DNA from: CBDTTM01 sp965363355
GTDB lineage: Bacteria; Bacillota; Negativicutes; Selenomonadales; Selenomonadaceae
Length of the DNA: 5,320 bases
Assembly (NCBI GenBank): GCA_965363355.1
Contig: CBDTTM010000178.1
Location: 1 to 5,320 of the forward strand
Direction of reading: 5' to 3'
The position numbers and the translations under genes are program-made. The notes below the pieces were generated by a model, which saw nothing but the letters and a program-made list of their open reading frames with translations, was not told the origin of the DNA and did no database searches. Shown one piece after another: positions 1-5,320 of the stretch. Within the stretch, counting starts at the first letter, position 1; each line of letters opens with the position of its first letter.

Positions 1-965
1 AACTCAACAACCTTGGCGTTCGCGTTGACAACCTCGAAAAGAAAGTTGACAATGTGAAGTTCACTGGTGAAGCTCGTTACCGTTATACAAGTGAAAGACA
101 TGCTGATAAGGATAATACAAATGCTGATGGATTCTTGTTCCGTTTAGAACCAACGGCGCAAATCAATGATAACTGGGTTGCTAAAGCTCGTTTGGATTGG
201 GAATCAAATTTAGATACAGATTCCAATGCAAATACTACTACGGTTGACCGTGTCTATGTACAGGGTAAACTTTTTGGCGCAGATACGAAATTAGGTAAAT
301 TGCCTACGTTCAGTGCACAAGGCGTTGTAATTGATGATCGCATCAGTGGTGCAGAATTCGCCTTTGGAAAAACGCTTAAAACAACGGTTACAGTTGGTAA
401 CTTCAGCTATGATTCAAACACGAAGCTTCAAAATGCAACAACTCCACTTACTACATTACAAGGTAAAGGAAGCTATGGCGCATTACAGCTCGATTACGCA
501 GTATCGGATAAACTTGGTTTAGTTGCTGGATATCAAGTTTTGCGCGATAACAATATTGAAACATGGACTGGCGACAAATCCATGAAAATTTGGACTGTTG
601 GCGGCAATTATGCATTTGACAAAAACATTGCTTTGAATGGTTTATATGGCAGAAATACAGCTGGGGCTACTCTTGAAAGCAAATACAAGAAAGTCTACAA
701 CGTGCAGTTGAGCTACAAAGGTGCACAGGCTGCTAATCCTGGTTCCTTCGGTGTCTATGCAGCATATCGTTATCTTGGACAGGGTGCTGTTTTGGATCCT
801 ACATTTGATGGCGTTGGCATCGGCCAAAAAGGCTATGAAATCGGAGCAAACTACACAATCGACAAAAATATTGTCGGTACAGTTCTTTACTTTGATGGTA
901 AAGATCTCCTTGATACAGATAAAGATGCTTCGAAAGTCTTCGCAAACGTTGACTTCTTCTTCTGA
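1..965 (+). CDS. ompM: OmpM-like outer-membrane porin/tether, C-terminal part (5' partial)
   Basis: The reading frame is open from the left edge (first full codon at position 3) to a TGA at 963-965, giving 320 residues of a protein whose start lies outside the window. The first residues (LNNLGVRVDNLEKKVDNV) have the heptad look of a coiled-coil end. They are followed by FTGEARYRYTSE and a long run of alternating polar/hydrophobic strands rich in Tyr, Gly, Asn and Asp, with no cysteine, ending in VDFFF. A terminal Phe after an amphipathic strand is the usual signal for outer-membrane barrel assembly. In Negativicutes, OmpM proteins carry an N-terminal SLH domain that binds modified peptidoglycan, a coiled-coil stalk and a C-terminal porin barrel; only the stalk end and barrel are visible here, so the SLH domain is inferred. 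The GTG at 54 is internal, not a start. A strong terminator follows directly, so this gene ends its own transcript. Confidence 0.85.
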   Translation, partial: LNNLGVRVDNLEKKVDNVKFTGEARYRYTSERHADKDNTNADGFLFRLEPTAQINDNWVAKARLDWESNLDTDSNANTTTVDRVYVQGKLFGADTKLGKLPTFSAQGVVIDDRISGAEFAFGKTLKTTVTVGNFSYDSNTKLQNATTPLTTLQGKGSYGALQLDYAVSDKLGLVAGYQVLRDNNIETWTGDKSMKIWTVGGNYAFDKNIALNGLYGRNTAGATLESKYKKVYNVQLSYKGAQAANPGSFGVYAAYRYLGQGAVLDPTFDGVGIGQKGYEIGANYTIDKNIVGTVLYFDGKDLLDTDKDASKVFANVDFFF

Positions 966-980
966 TTTTAACAAAATAAG

Positions 981-1010
981 AAAGGGCCTTGCTTCGGCAA
1001 GGCCTTTTTT
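981..1010 (+). terminator. Intrinsic terminator of ompM
   Basis: Perfect 8-bp stem GGCCTTGC (985-992) / GCAAGGCC (997-1004) is closed by a C(TTCG)G tetraloop and followed by six T residues (1005-1010). A G-T pair and three A-T pairs (981-984 with 1005-1008) can extend the stem. It lies 15 nt after the ompM stop codon. Confidence 0.95.
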
Positions 1011-1154
1011 GTGCGTTGAATTATCAGCTGTTTTTCATCTCTTTTTGTTAAAATAGCCGTATAAAGAAAGGATTCAGTGGTTTTGTGGCGAAGTTAAAAA
1101 GAATAGGTTTCTTTTATGCTCGTCAAGCCTTAACGTAGAGAGGATGGAACGAAG
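1011..1154. other. Intergenic leader upstream of the small exported protein gene; no firm promoter
   Basis: This stretch between the ompM terminator and the next start codon contains no credible gene. Because the terminator upstream is strong, a promoter is expected here. I see -10-like hexamers TAAAAT (1049-1054) and TATAAA (1060-1065), and a weaker TATGCT (1115-1120), but none has a recognisable -35 box at 16-18 bp. A purine-rich GAGAGG (1138-1143) serves as ribosome binding site for the gene at 1155. Confidence 0.4.
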
Positions 1155-1601
1155 ATGAATTTGAAGAAAACTTTAGCGGCATTATTGATTGCCATGGTTG
1201 TGGCGACAACGGCAGCAGTGCAGACAACACAGGCTTTTAGTCTTGGCAGTTTGGGCGGCGTTCTTAAAGCCGGCGGTATAGCTGTGCTGGTTGATCGGTT
1301 TGCCGGGCCTTTGAATACGTTTATCAATACATTGACGGCAAAAAATGGTGTCAGCTCAGATTACGCGACCAAAGTCGTTCCGGTCATCACGGTCGGCAGT
1401 GGTACATATGCTGGAGCAGCCCAGGTGACAGGCCCACAAGAACTTGTGGACAAGACGCAAGCGGTTTTGCAGGTTGAAGGCGATTTTAGTGGAGATACCT
1501 TTAGGATAAAGGCATTGATTCCAATCGATAGCAAAAATCCGACGAAGTTTTCTCGTGTACAGGGTGTAGGTGTGTCAGCACAAATTGACGTCAAGATATA
1601 A
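1155..1601 (+). CDS. Small exported protein of unknown function (148 aa)
   Basis: I do not assign a function. The protein begins with a classical Sec signal peptide: MNLKK, a hydrophobic core at residues 7-22, and a likely cleavage after TQA at residue 27 (before FSLGSL). There is no lipobox and no cysteine. The mature part (about 121 aa) starts with a Gly/Leu/Val-rich, probably helical segment (residues 29-60), then a beta-rich domain with VVPVITVGSGTYAGAAQV (74-91), QAVLQVEGDF (102-111) and a closing strand GVGVSAQIDVKI. It should act in the periplasm or at an inner face of the envelope. The start is supported by GAGAGG at 1138-1143, an 11-nt spacing, and by the signal peptide beginning right there. 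The next gene follows after 40 nt with no terminator between, so both are probably on one mRNA. The location between ompM and lptD suggests an envelope role, by context only. Confidence 0.85.
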   Translation: MNLKKTLAALLIAMVVATTAAVQTTQAFSLGSLGGVLKAGGIAVLVDRFAGPLNTFINTLTAKNGVSSDYATKVVPVITVGSGTYAGAAQVTGPQELVDKTQAVLQVEGDFSGDTFRIKALIPIDSKNPTKFSRVQGVGVSAQIDVKI

Positions 1602-1629
1602 AGCTAAAGTAGGTTGTTATCTATAAAAT

Positions 1630-1635
1630 AGGAGG
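1630..1635 (+). promoter_or_regulatory. Ribosome binding site of the repeat protein gene
   Basis: AGGAGG lies 6 nt before the ATG at 1642. It is the strongest Shine-Dalgarno match in the window and fixes the start of the 311-aa protein. Confidence 0.85.
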
Positions 1636-1641
1636 TTTATC

Positions 1642-2577
1642 ATGTATTTGAAAAAATTAATGGCGGCTTTTCTAGCGGCAGTTTGTCTCTTCACTACGGC
1701 GTTGCCATTGGCGTCGGCAGCAGCGCAGGATAACCAGACCGTACAAGGTCGGCTTGGAGCAATAGAGAACGTAATGTATGGGACGACACAGACGGGATCG
1801 CTTCTCGACCGCATCAATCGTTTGGAAAAAGATTATAGCGGAACGCATCCGACGCAGAGCAACATGGTAGCTCGCGTAGATTCGCTCTATAATACGATAT
1901 TTGAGAACAGCACTTCCCCGTCGCTTTTGACGCAGATGAACGCGATTGAATGGACGATTTCTCATCAGGTCAGCATGGACTCGATACAAGCTCGTGTTGC
2001 CAATATGGAAAAAATCATTCAAGGTGCACCAAAGGAAGGTACATATAAATCTCGCATCGAAAGCTTATCGGCTTATGCCTTTGGTGGCAGCAACATTCCG
2101 TTGACCCAGGTTACGATTCCAGCCAATACTTTGGTCAAAATCAGCCTGGTGACGCCAGTCAATACCAAAAGCCTTAAGGCAGGCGACAAGATTCAGTATC
2201 AGGTAGCGAGCGATGTGACGGTCAATGGTACCGTGATTTTTGCTCAGGGAGCTCCTGGTGAAGGAACGGTCAAGAAGGTGACGCCGGCTCGTAACTTTGG
2301 CCGCGATGCTAAAATAGACATTGATTTTGCTCAGATTCGGGCAATCGATGGCACCCAAGTAGATACATTCTTGGGGGAAGAAGCCAAGAAAGAAATGAAA
2401 TCAGTAGCGATGGCTGCTGGTGCAAGTGTTGCAGGTATGGCACTTCTTGGTCCTGTAGGAATTGTAACCGGAGCTTTTGTGAGTGGTAAGGACATCAATT
2501 TACCAGCTGGTACGGAAATGTATATTCAGACAAAGTCCGATAACATCCTTTACGGAATACAGACAACTACAAAGTAA
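1642..2577 (+). CDS. Exported protein with six 20-residue repeats, beta domain and glycine zipper (311 aa)
   Basis: No named family is claimed. A Sec signal peptide covers residues 1-26 (hydrophobic core 8-23, likely cleavage after ASA). Residues 37-148 hold six copies of a short helical motif, consensus R-[LIV]-x-x-[LI]-E-x-x-[IVY]-x-G, starting at residues 37, 57, 78, 98, 118 and 138, a regular period of 20; copies 1, 2 and 5 are the cleanest. Residues 157-245 form a beta-rich domain beginning VTIPANTLVKISLVTPVN and containing KAGDKIQYQV and GAPGEGTVKKV. It resembles the small barrel-like domain in many exported bacterial proteins that follow the pattern 'IPAGT..-V.L...-S..-..G', a resemblance from memory. 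Residues 255-282 are a hydrophobic segment with Gly at 260, 265, 270, 273, 277 and 282 (glycine zipper), followed by INLPAGTEMYIQT. Likely periplasmic or outer-membrane associated, and co-transcribed with the preceding small gene. A large hairpin follows the stop codon. Confidence 0.85.
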   Translation: MYLKKLMAAFLAAVCLFTTALPLASAAAQDNQTVQGRLGAIENVMYGTTQTGSLLDRINRLEKDYSGTHPTQSNMVARVDSLYNTIFENSTSPSLLTQMNAIEWTISHQVSMDSIQARVANMEKIIQGAPKEGTYKSRIESLSAYAFGGSNIPLTQVTIPANTLVKISLVTPVNTKSLKAGDKIQYQVASDVTVNGTVIFAQGAPGEGTVKKVTPARNFGRDAKIDIDFAQIRAIDGTQVDTFLGEEAKKEMKSVAMAAGASVAGMALLGPVGIVTGAFVSGKDINLPAGTEMYIQTKSDNILYGIQTTTK

Positions 2578-2580
2578 AAC

Positions 2581-2663
2581 AGGCAGCTCTCCGGCAACGA
2601 TGAAATCCATAATTTTTCCTGATTTTAGGAAAGGATGTCTTGTCGGAGAGCTTTTATCTGCCT
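2581..2663 (+). terminator. Large branched-bulge hairpin, probable terminator after the repeat protein gene
   Basis: Arms AGCTCTCCGGCAA (2585-2597) and TTGTCGGAGAGCT (2640-2652) pair over 13 positions with a single G-T. Inside, ATCC (2605-2608) pairs with GGAT (2633-2636) and TTTCCT (2615-2620) with AGGAAA (2627-2632), leaving a 6-nt loop. A short T run (2652-2655) follows the stem, so it may terminate transcription, though less convincingly than the ompM terminator. An outer pairing AGGCAG (2581-2586) / CTGCCT (2658-2663) is possible as well and would sequester the T run in a bulge. Confidence 0.6.
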
Positions 2664-2671
2664 TTGAATAG

Positions 2672-2724
2672 ACTTTTATATGTTTTTGCAGGATTTTCGC
2701 TTTTTTCAACGAAGATATAAAAGT
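2672..2724. repeat. 10-bp perfect inverted repeat upstream of lptD
   Basis: ACTTTTATAT (2672-2681) and ATATAAAAGT (2715-2724) are exact reverse complements separated by 33 nt. The right arm contains TATAAA, a possible -10 element. It could be an operator or mRNA leader structure, but AT-rich sequence makes chance matches likelier. Confidence 0.45.
2695..2721 (+). promoter_or_regulatory. Weak candidate promoter for lptD-hldA
   Basis: TATAAA (2716-2721) matches the sigma-A -10 consensus at 5 of 6 positions. The only upstream partner is TTTTCG (2695-2700), a poor -35 box at a short 15-bp spacing. A promoter is expected here because a terminator-like hairpin lies just upstream. TATATT at 2736-2741 is an alternative -10 without a -35 box. 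Confidence 0.25.
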
Positions 2725-2749
2725 TAATAGTTGCTTATATTACAACGAC

Positions 2750-2754
2750 AGGAG
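2750..2754 (+). promoter_or_regulatory. Ribosome binding site of lptD, unusually long spacing
   Basis: AGGAG lies 13 nt before the ATG at 2768, longer than the usual 5-10. The only in-frame near-start codon closer to it is a CTG at 2765. The ATG is kept because it begins a typical signal peptide (MKNKTK then a hydrophobic core). Confidence 0.65.
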
Positions 2755-2767
2755 ATTTTTATTACTG

Positions 2768-4291
2768 ATGAAAAATAAAACGAAAATTTGTTCGGGACTG
2801 TTGGCATGTTTGGCATTGCTGCCGAGCTATGCGGCCGCATCCGCAACTACGGATTCAGATACAGGTACGGAGATTCTAGATTATATCGAATGGCAGAGGA
2901 AAAACGCCAGAGAAAATGCACTCGATCCAGAGCTTGCGGCACTTCATAAAGAAGCGGTTGAACAGGCGCAGAAAAAACCGGTACAACCAGTCGATGCAAC
3001 CAAGCCAGCACCAGTTACCTTTGAGGGTGACGATATCTCCTATGATGAACGAAACGGCGCGGTTTATGCCAAAGGAAATGTAGTGATTACGCAGACGGAG
3101 TCGCGCGTGCGAGCTGATGAAATAACCGGAAATACCAAAAGCGCCGATGTCCATATCGAAGATAAGGCTCATATGCTTCAGGTCAACCAGCCTCGTGTGG
3201 TTCTTGATGGTTATAAGACGGATTATAACTACCAGAAAAAGACCGGGACGATGAATAATGCCAAAGGGAAAGTAGAGCAGCAGTATATCACCGGCAAGAA
3301 GCTCGACTTTTACCCAGAACGCGTTGTCATCTATAATGGCACGGCAACAAAATGCTCGGCTAAGCATCCCGATTATCACACGAGTGCGGAAAAAATCGAG
3401 ATTTGGCCAAATGAACGCATGGTTATGCATAAGGTCAAGTTTTGGATAAAAAACAAAGTCATCGCGACTAAAAATCTCTATGAAGTGGATATATCGAAAA
3501 ATGCAAAAGATAAGGTTTTCCCAAAAGTTGGATATAACAATGATGATGGGGTTTATGTGACACAGTCGTTTGACTATCCGCTCCGCAAAAATGTGGATGC
3601 CTATGTAGATGTCAATTATTATTCCAAGCATGGTTTTAAGAATGTCTATGGGACTGCCTGGAATAATGGCTATAATCATGCGAATTTACAGTATGGATCT
3701 TTTGAAGACAGCGATGATGCTTGGATAAAAAAAGAACCTACGTTGACTTATGTTTATGGGTCACGAAAAATAGGCAGTTCGCCATTTAACTATGATATCG
3801 GTGCAGAAATCGGAAAATGGACAGACGACACGAAAACAAGTACGCATAAAAAATATTATGTCGATCTCAGCCGCGATCCGATTAGCTTTGGCAAGTCTTT
3901 GCATTTGTATACGAATGCGCAGTATTCGATTACACGAGAATCTTATGATGATTCGAGGGTAGATGGACTTTCTTATAATGCGACCTTTGTCAAAGAAGTT
4001 AATGATCGAGTGGCACTTTATTCGGGGTATCATTATACGCAAAATACAAAAGCCAATTCCCTGTTCAATTATGGCAGTGAAGATTATGCGAAGAAATGGG
4101 AAAGTGGCATCAGTTATCGTATAGATGATCGCAATCGCATCGTCATTGGTGAAAACTACGATATGGACTCCAAGCAGATAAGGGATGTCGACTACTATTG
4201 GTACCATGATATCCATTGTGCCCAGATGGTTGTTCGCTATCGCGAAAAGCGCCAGAGCTGGCATGTGCATTTCGAATTTACACCTTGGTGA
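2768..4291 (+). CDS. lptD: LPS-assembly outer-membrane protein LptD, compact form (507 aa)
   Basis: LptD is the outer-membrane barrel that receives LPS from the periplasmic Lpt bridge and inserts it into the outer leaflet. Signal peptide: residues 1-25 (MKNKTK, core 9-22, cleavage near AAASA). Residues 27-80 are a charged, probably helical and then Pro-rich linker. Residues 82-240 look like the OstA/LptA jellyroll: VTFEGDDISYDERNG, VYAKGNVVITQ and RADEITGNTKSADV follow its usual pattern. From about 250 to 507 Tyr-rich amphipathic strands form the barrel, ending in VHFEFTPW with the terminal aromatic expected of an outer-membrane protein. Two mature cysteines are present: C196 (TATKCSAKH) and C484 (DIHCAQMVVRYRE). 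From memory these sit where E. coli LptD has C173 and C724/C725. The protein is much shorter than E. coli LptD (784 aa), mostly in the barrel. A short LptA-barrel fusion of another role is the alternative, but the cysteine placement and neighbouring heptose gene favour LptD. Confidence 0.85.
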   Translation: MKNKTKICSGLLACLALLPSYAAASATTDSDTGTEILDYIEWQRKNARENALDPELAALHKEAVEQAQKKPVQPVDATKPAPVTFEGDDISYDERNGAVYAKGNVVITQTESRVRADEITGNTKSADVHIEDKAHMLQVNQPRVVLDGYKTDYNYQKKTGTMNNAKGKVEQQYITGKKLDFYPERVVIYNGTATKCSAKHPDYHTSAEKIEIWPNERMVMHKVKFWIKNKVIATKNLYEVDISKNAKDKVFPKVGYNNDDGVYVTQSFDYPLRKNVDAYVDVNYYSKHGFKNVYGTAWNNGYNHANLQYGSFEDSDDAWIKKEPTLTYVYGSRKIGSSPFNYDIGAEIGKWTDDTKTSTHKKYYVDLSRDPISFGKSLHLYTNAQYSITRESYDDSRVDGLSYNATFVKEVNDRVALYSGYHYTQNTKANSLFNYGSEDYAKKWESGISYRIDDRNRIVIGENYDMDSKQIRDVDYYWYHDIHCAQMVVRYREKRQSWHVHFEFTPW

Positions 4292-4303
4292 TATAAAAGT
4301 ATA

Positions 4304-4308
4304 GAGGG
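4304..4308 (+). promoter_or_regulatory. Ribosome binding site of hldA
   Basis: GAGGG lies 8 nt before the ATG at 4317. It selects this start over the in-frame ATG codons at residues 12 and 23, the latter inside the conserved GDM sugar-binding segment. Confidence 0.75.
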
Positions 4309-4316
4309 TGCAATCA

Positions 4317-5320
4317 ATGAAAAAAGATTTGATAGATAAAACGGAATTGATGAAGGGAAAGAATATCCTTGTCATCGGTGATATGGTTGCCGATGTGTAT
4401 TTGTATGGAAACATCTCTCGGATATCCCGGGAAGCTCCCGTTTTGGTCCTAGAGCAAGCGGAAGAGAAAATCATAGCCGGCGGGGCTGCTAATGTTGCCA
4501 ACAATGCGGCAACCCTTGGCGGCAAAGTCTTTGCTGTAGGATTGGTCGGCCTTGATAACGGGGCTCGCGGCCTCAAAGACGTTCTTGGCAAAAACGGCGT
4601 GGATACCACTGGCTTCTTTTGTGATGAGAAGCGTCCGACCATTACGAAGACCCGTGTGGTAGCAGGTGGGCGGGCAACCGTAAGCCAACAAGTGGTCCGT
4701 ATCGATAAAGAAAAGAAAATGCCGATGTCACGCGCCTTTGAGGAAAATATGCTGCAGTATTTGAAGCAGGTTCTGCCACAGACACATGGCGTGGTATTGA
4801 GTGACTATGGCAGCGGGACGATTACGGAGAAAATCAAAGATTTCTTGCTGACGTATTGCAGTCAGCATGGTATTCCGACCATTGTCGATTCTCGTTACGA
4901 TATTCATCGTTTCAAGGGAATCGATTACATAAAGCAAAATGACGCTGAGCTTGCCGCAGCGGTAGGCTATGAACTTACGAGCGAAGAAGTCCTTTATGAA
5001 GCGGGCACGAAGCTTTTGAAAGAACTTGCGACTAAGGGAGTATTGATCACGCGCGGTGAAAAAGGGATGACGCTCTTTGAAGCTGACGGCGCAATCCATA
5101 ATATCCCGGTGACAGATAAGACGGAAGTATATGATGTGTCAGGTGCTGGCGACACTTGTGTGGCAACTGTGATTTTGGCCTTGGCGGCAGGCATCGAGCC
5201 TGCTTTGGCGGCAGAGCTTTCAAACTTCGCCTCAGGCATTGCGGTTCGTAAGCTTGGCACTGCCACTGTATCTACAGAAGAGCTCAACCACGTACTCCAA
5301 AGCGAGGCAAAAAAATGTTG
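4317..5320 (+). CDS. rfaE1: D-glycero-beta-D-manno-heptose-7-phosphate kinase (3' end at window edge)
   Basis: Also called hldA, equivalent to the N-terminal kinase domain of E. coli HldE. It phosphorylates heptose 7-phosphate at C1 with ATP to give the 1,7-bisphosphate in cytoplasmic synthesis of ADP-heptose for the LPS inner core. The frame is open to the window edge (334 codons plus TG). PfkB-family features in order: VIGDMVADVYLYGNISRIS (19-37), substrate-side signature AGGAANVANNAATLGG (54-69), RPTITKTRVV (106-115), VVLSDYGSGTIT (159-170), a NxxE motif N208-E211, and the C-terminal signature DVSGAGDT (273-280) with catalytic base D279. The usual TPN before that NxxE reads KQN here. The C-terminal SGIAVRKLGTATVS (306-319) matches the end of the kinase domain. 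The length fits a stand-alone kinase: the terminal TG could be the start of a TGA stop after KKC, but a fused HldE continuing beyond the window is not excluded. It lies 25 nt after lptD with no terminator, so it is probably in the same operon. Confidence 0.93.
   Translation, partial: MKKDLIDKTELMKGKNILVIGDMVADVYLYGNISRISREAPVLVLEQAEEKIIAGGAANVANNAATLGGKVFAVGLVGLDNGARGLKDVLGKNGVDTTGFFCDEKRPTITKTRVVAGGRATVSQQVVRIDKEKKMPMSRAFEENMLQYLKQVLPQTHGVVLSDYGSGTITEKIKDFLLTYCSQHGIPTIVDSRYDIHRFKGIDYIKQNDAELAAAVGYELTSEEVLYEAGTKLLKELATKGVLITRGEKGMTLFEADGAIHNIPVTDKTEVYDVSGAGDTCVATVILALAAGIEPALAAELSNFASGIAVRKLGTATVSTEELNHVLQSEAKKC
5315..5320 (+). CDS. Possible start of the next gene, overlapping the end of hldA
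   Basis: An ATG at 5315-5317 in another frame is preceded by GAGG (5304-5307) at a 7-nt spacing. If the hldA codon beginning at 5319 is TGA, the two genes would overlap by a few bases, as is common in operons. The next step of the pathway (heptose nucleotidyltransferase or GmhB phosphatase) would be a natural product, but only two codons are visible, so nothing can be said of its identity. Confidence 0.35.

Noticed and set aside
54..64. Palindrome GTGAAGTTCAC at the OmpM stalk-barrel junction
   Set aside because: It is inside a coding sequence with normal codons and no other sign of regulation; an 11-nt near-palindrome is expected by chance.
331..522. Small plus-strand frame inside ompM
   Set aside because: It is out of frame with the barrel-coding sequence, has no Shine-Dalgarno site and has low-complexity content.
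1032..1065. Promoter built from TTTTCA or TTGTTA with TAAAAT or TATAAA
   Set aside because: The spacings are 11, 22 or 9 bp, none compatible with a sigma-A promoter.
1144..1158. Four-codon leader ORF (MERR) whose stop overlaps the start of the 148-aa gene as ATGA
   Set aside because: The purine-rich ribosome site directly abuts its ATG with no spacing, while it fits the downstream ATG at 1155, so it is unlikely to be translated.
1684..1686. Cys15 of the repeat protein as a lipobox cysteine
   Set aside because: The residue before it is Val, which is not accepted at that lipobox position, and it lies in the middle of the hydrophobic core; a normal cleavage site ASA follows at residue 26.
2876..3679. 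Long open frame on the minus strand inside lptD (267 aa)
   Set aside because: It is a mirror of the lptD frame, rich in Ile/Phe/Arg, with no ribosome binding site or domain, and the plus-strand protein is clearly real.
3761..4642. Minus-strand open frame across the lptD-hldA junction (293 aa)
   Set aside because: It spans two well-supported genes and their ribosome binding site, and its translation shows no recognisable fold or motif.

Overview
The window reads as chromosomal DNA of a diderm Firmicute of the class Negativicutes (Selenomonas/Veillonella/Anaerovibrio-type relatives). The reasoning is the combination of an OmpM-like beta-barrel with a coiled-coil stalk, an LptD-type LPS exporter and an ADP-heptose pathway kinase, with strong AGGAGG-type ribosome binding sites and moderate-to-low GC. 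The genus cannot be fixed from this sequence alone. All five substantial genes lie on the + strand and all relate, or plausibly relate, to the outer membrane.

Layout: (1) 1-965 is the 3' part of an OmpM-like porin/tether, closed by a textbook intrinsic terminator at 981-1010. (2) 966-1154 is an intergenic region with no convincing promoter. (3) 1155-1601 encodes a small exported protein of unknown function, and 40 nt later 1642-2577 encodes an exported protein with six 20-residue repeats, a C-terminal beta-rich domain and a glycine-zipper segment; these two look co-transcribed. (4) 2578-2767 holds a large imperfect hairpin (terminator-like) and a 10-bp inverted repeat that overlaps a -10-like sequence. 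(5) 2768-4291 encodes a compact LptD, followed after 25 nt by the heptose-7-phosphate kinase gene hldA/rfaE1 (4317 to the window end). A further gene may start at 5315, overlapping the end of hldA.

Together: OmpM ties the outer membrane to the cell wall and acts as a porin, hldA makes a precursor of the LPS inner-core heptose, and LptD inserts finished LPS into the outer leaflet. The two exported proteins of unknown function between ompM and lptD are candidates for unassigned envelope roles. No mobile element, CRISPR array, tRNA or rRNA was seen. The most noteworthy points are the short LptD with only two mature cysteines, the regular 20-residue repeat protein, the uncharacterised 148-aa exported protein, and a shared ATATAAAAGT element in front of lptD and hldA.
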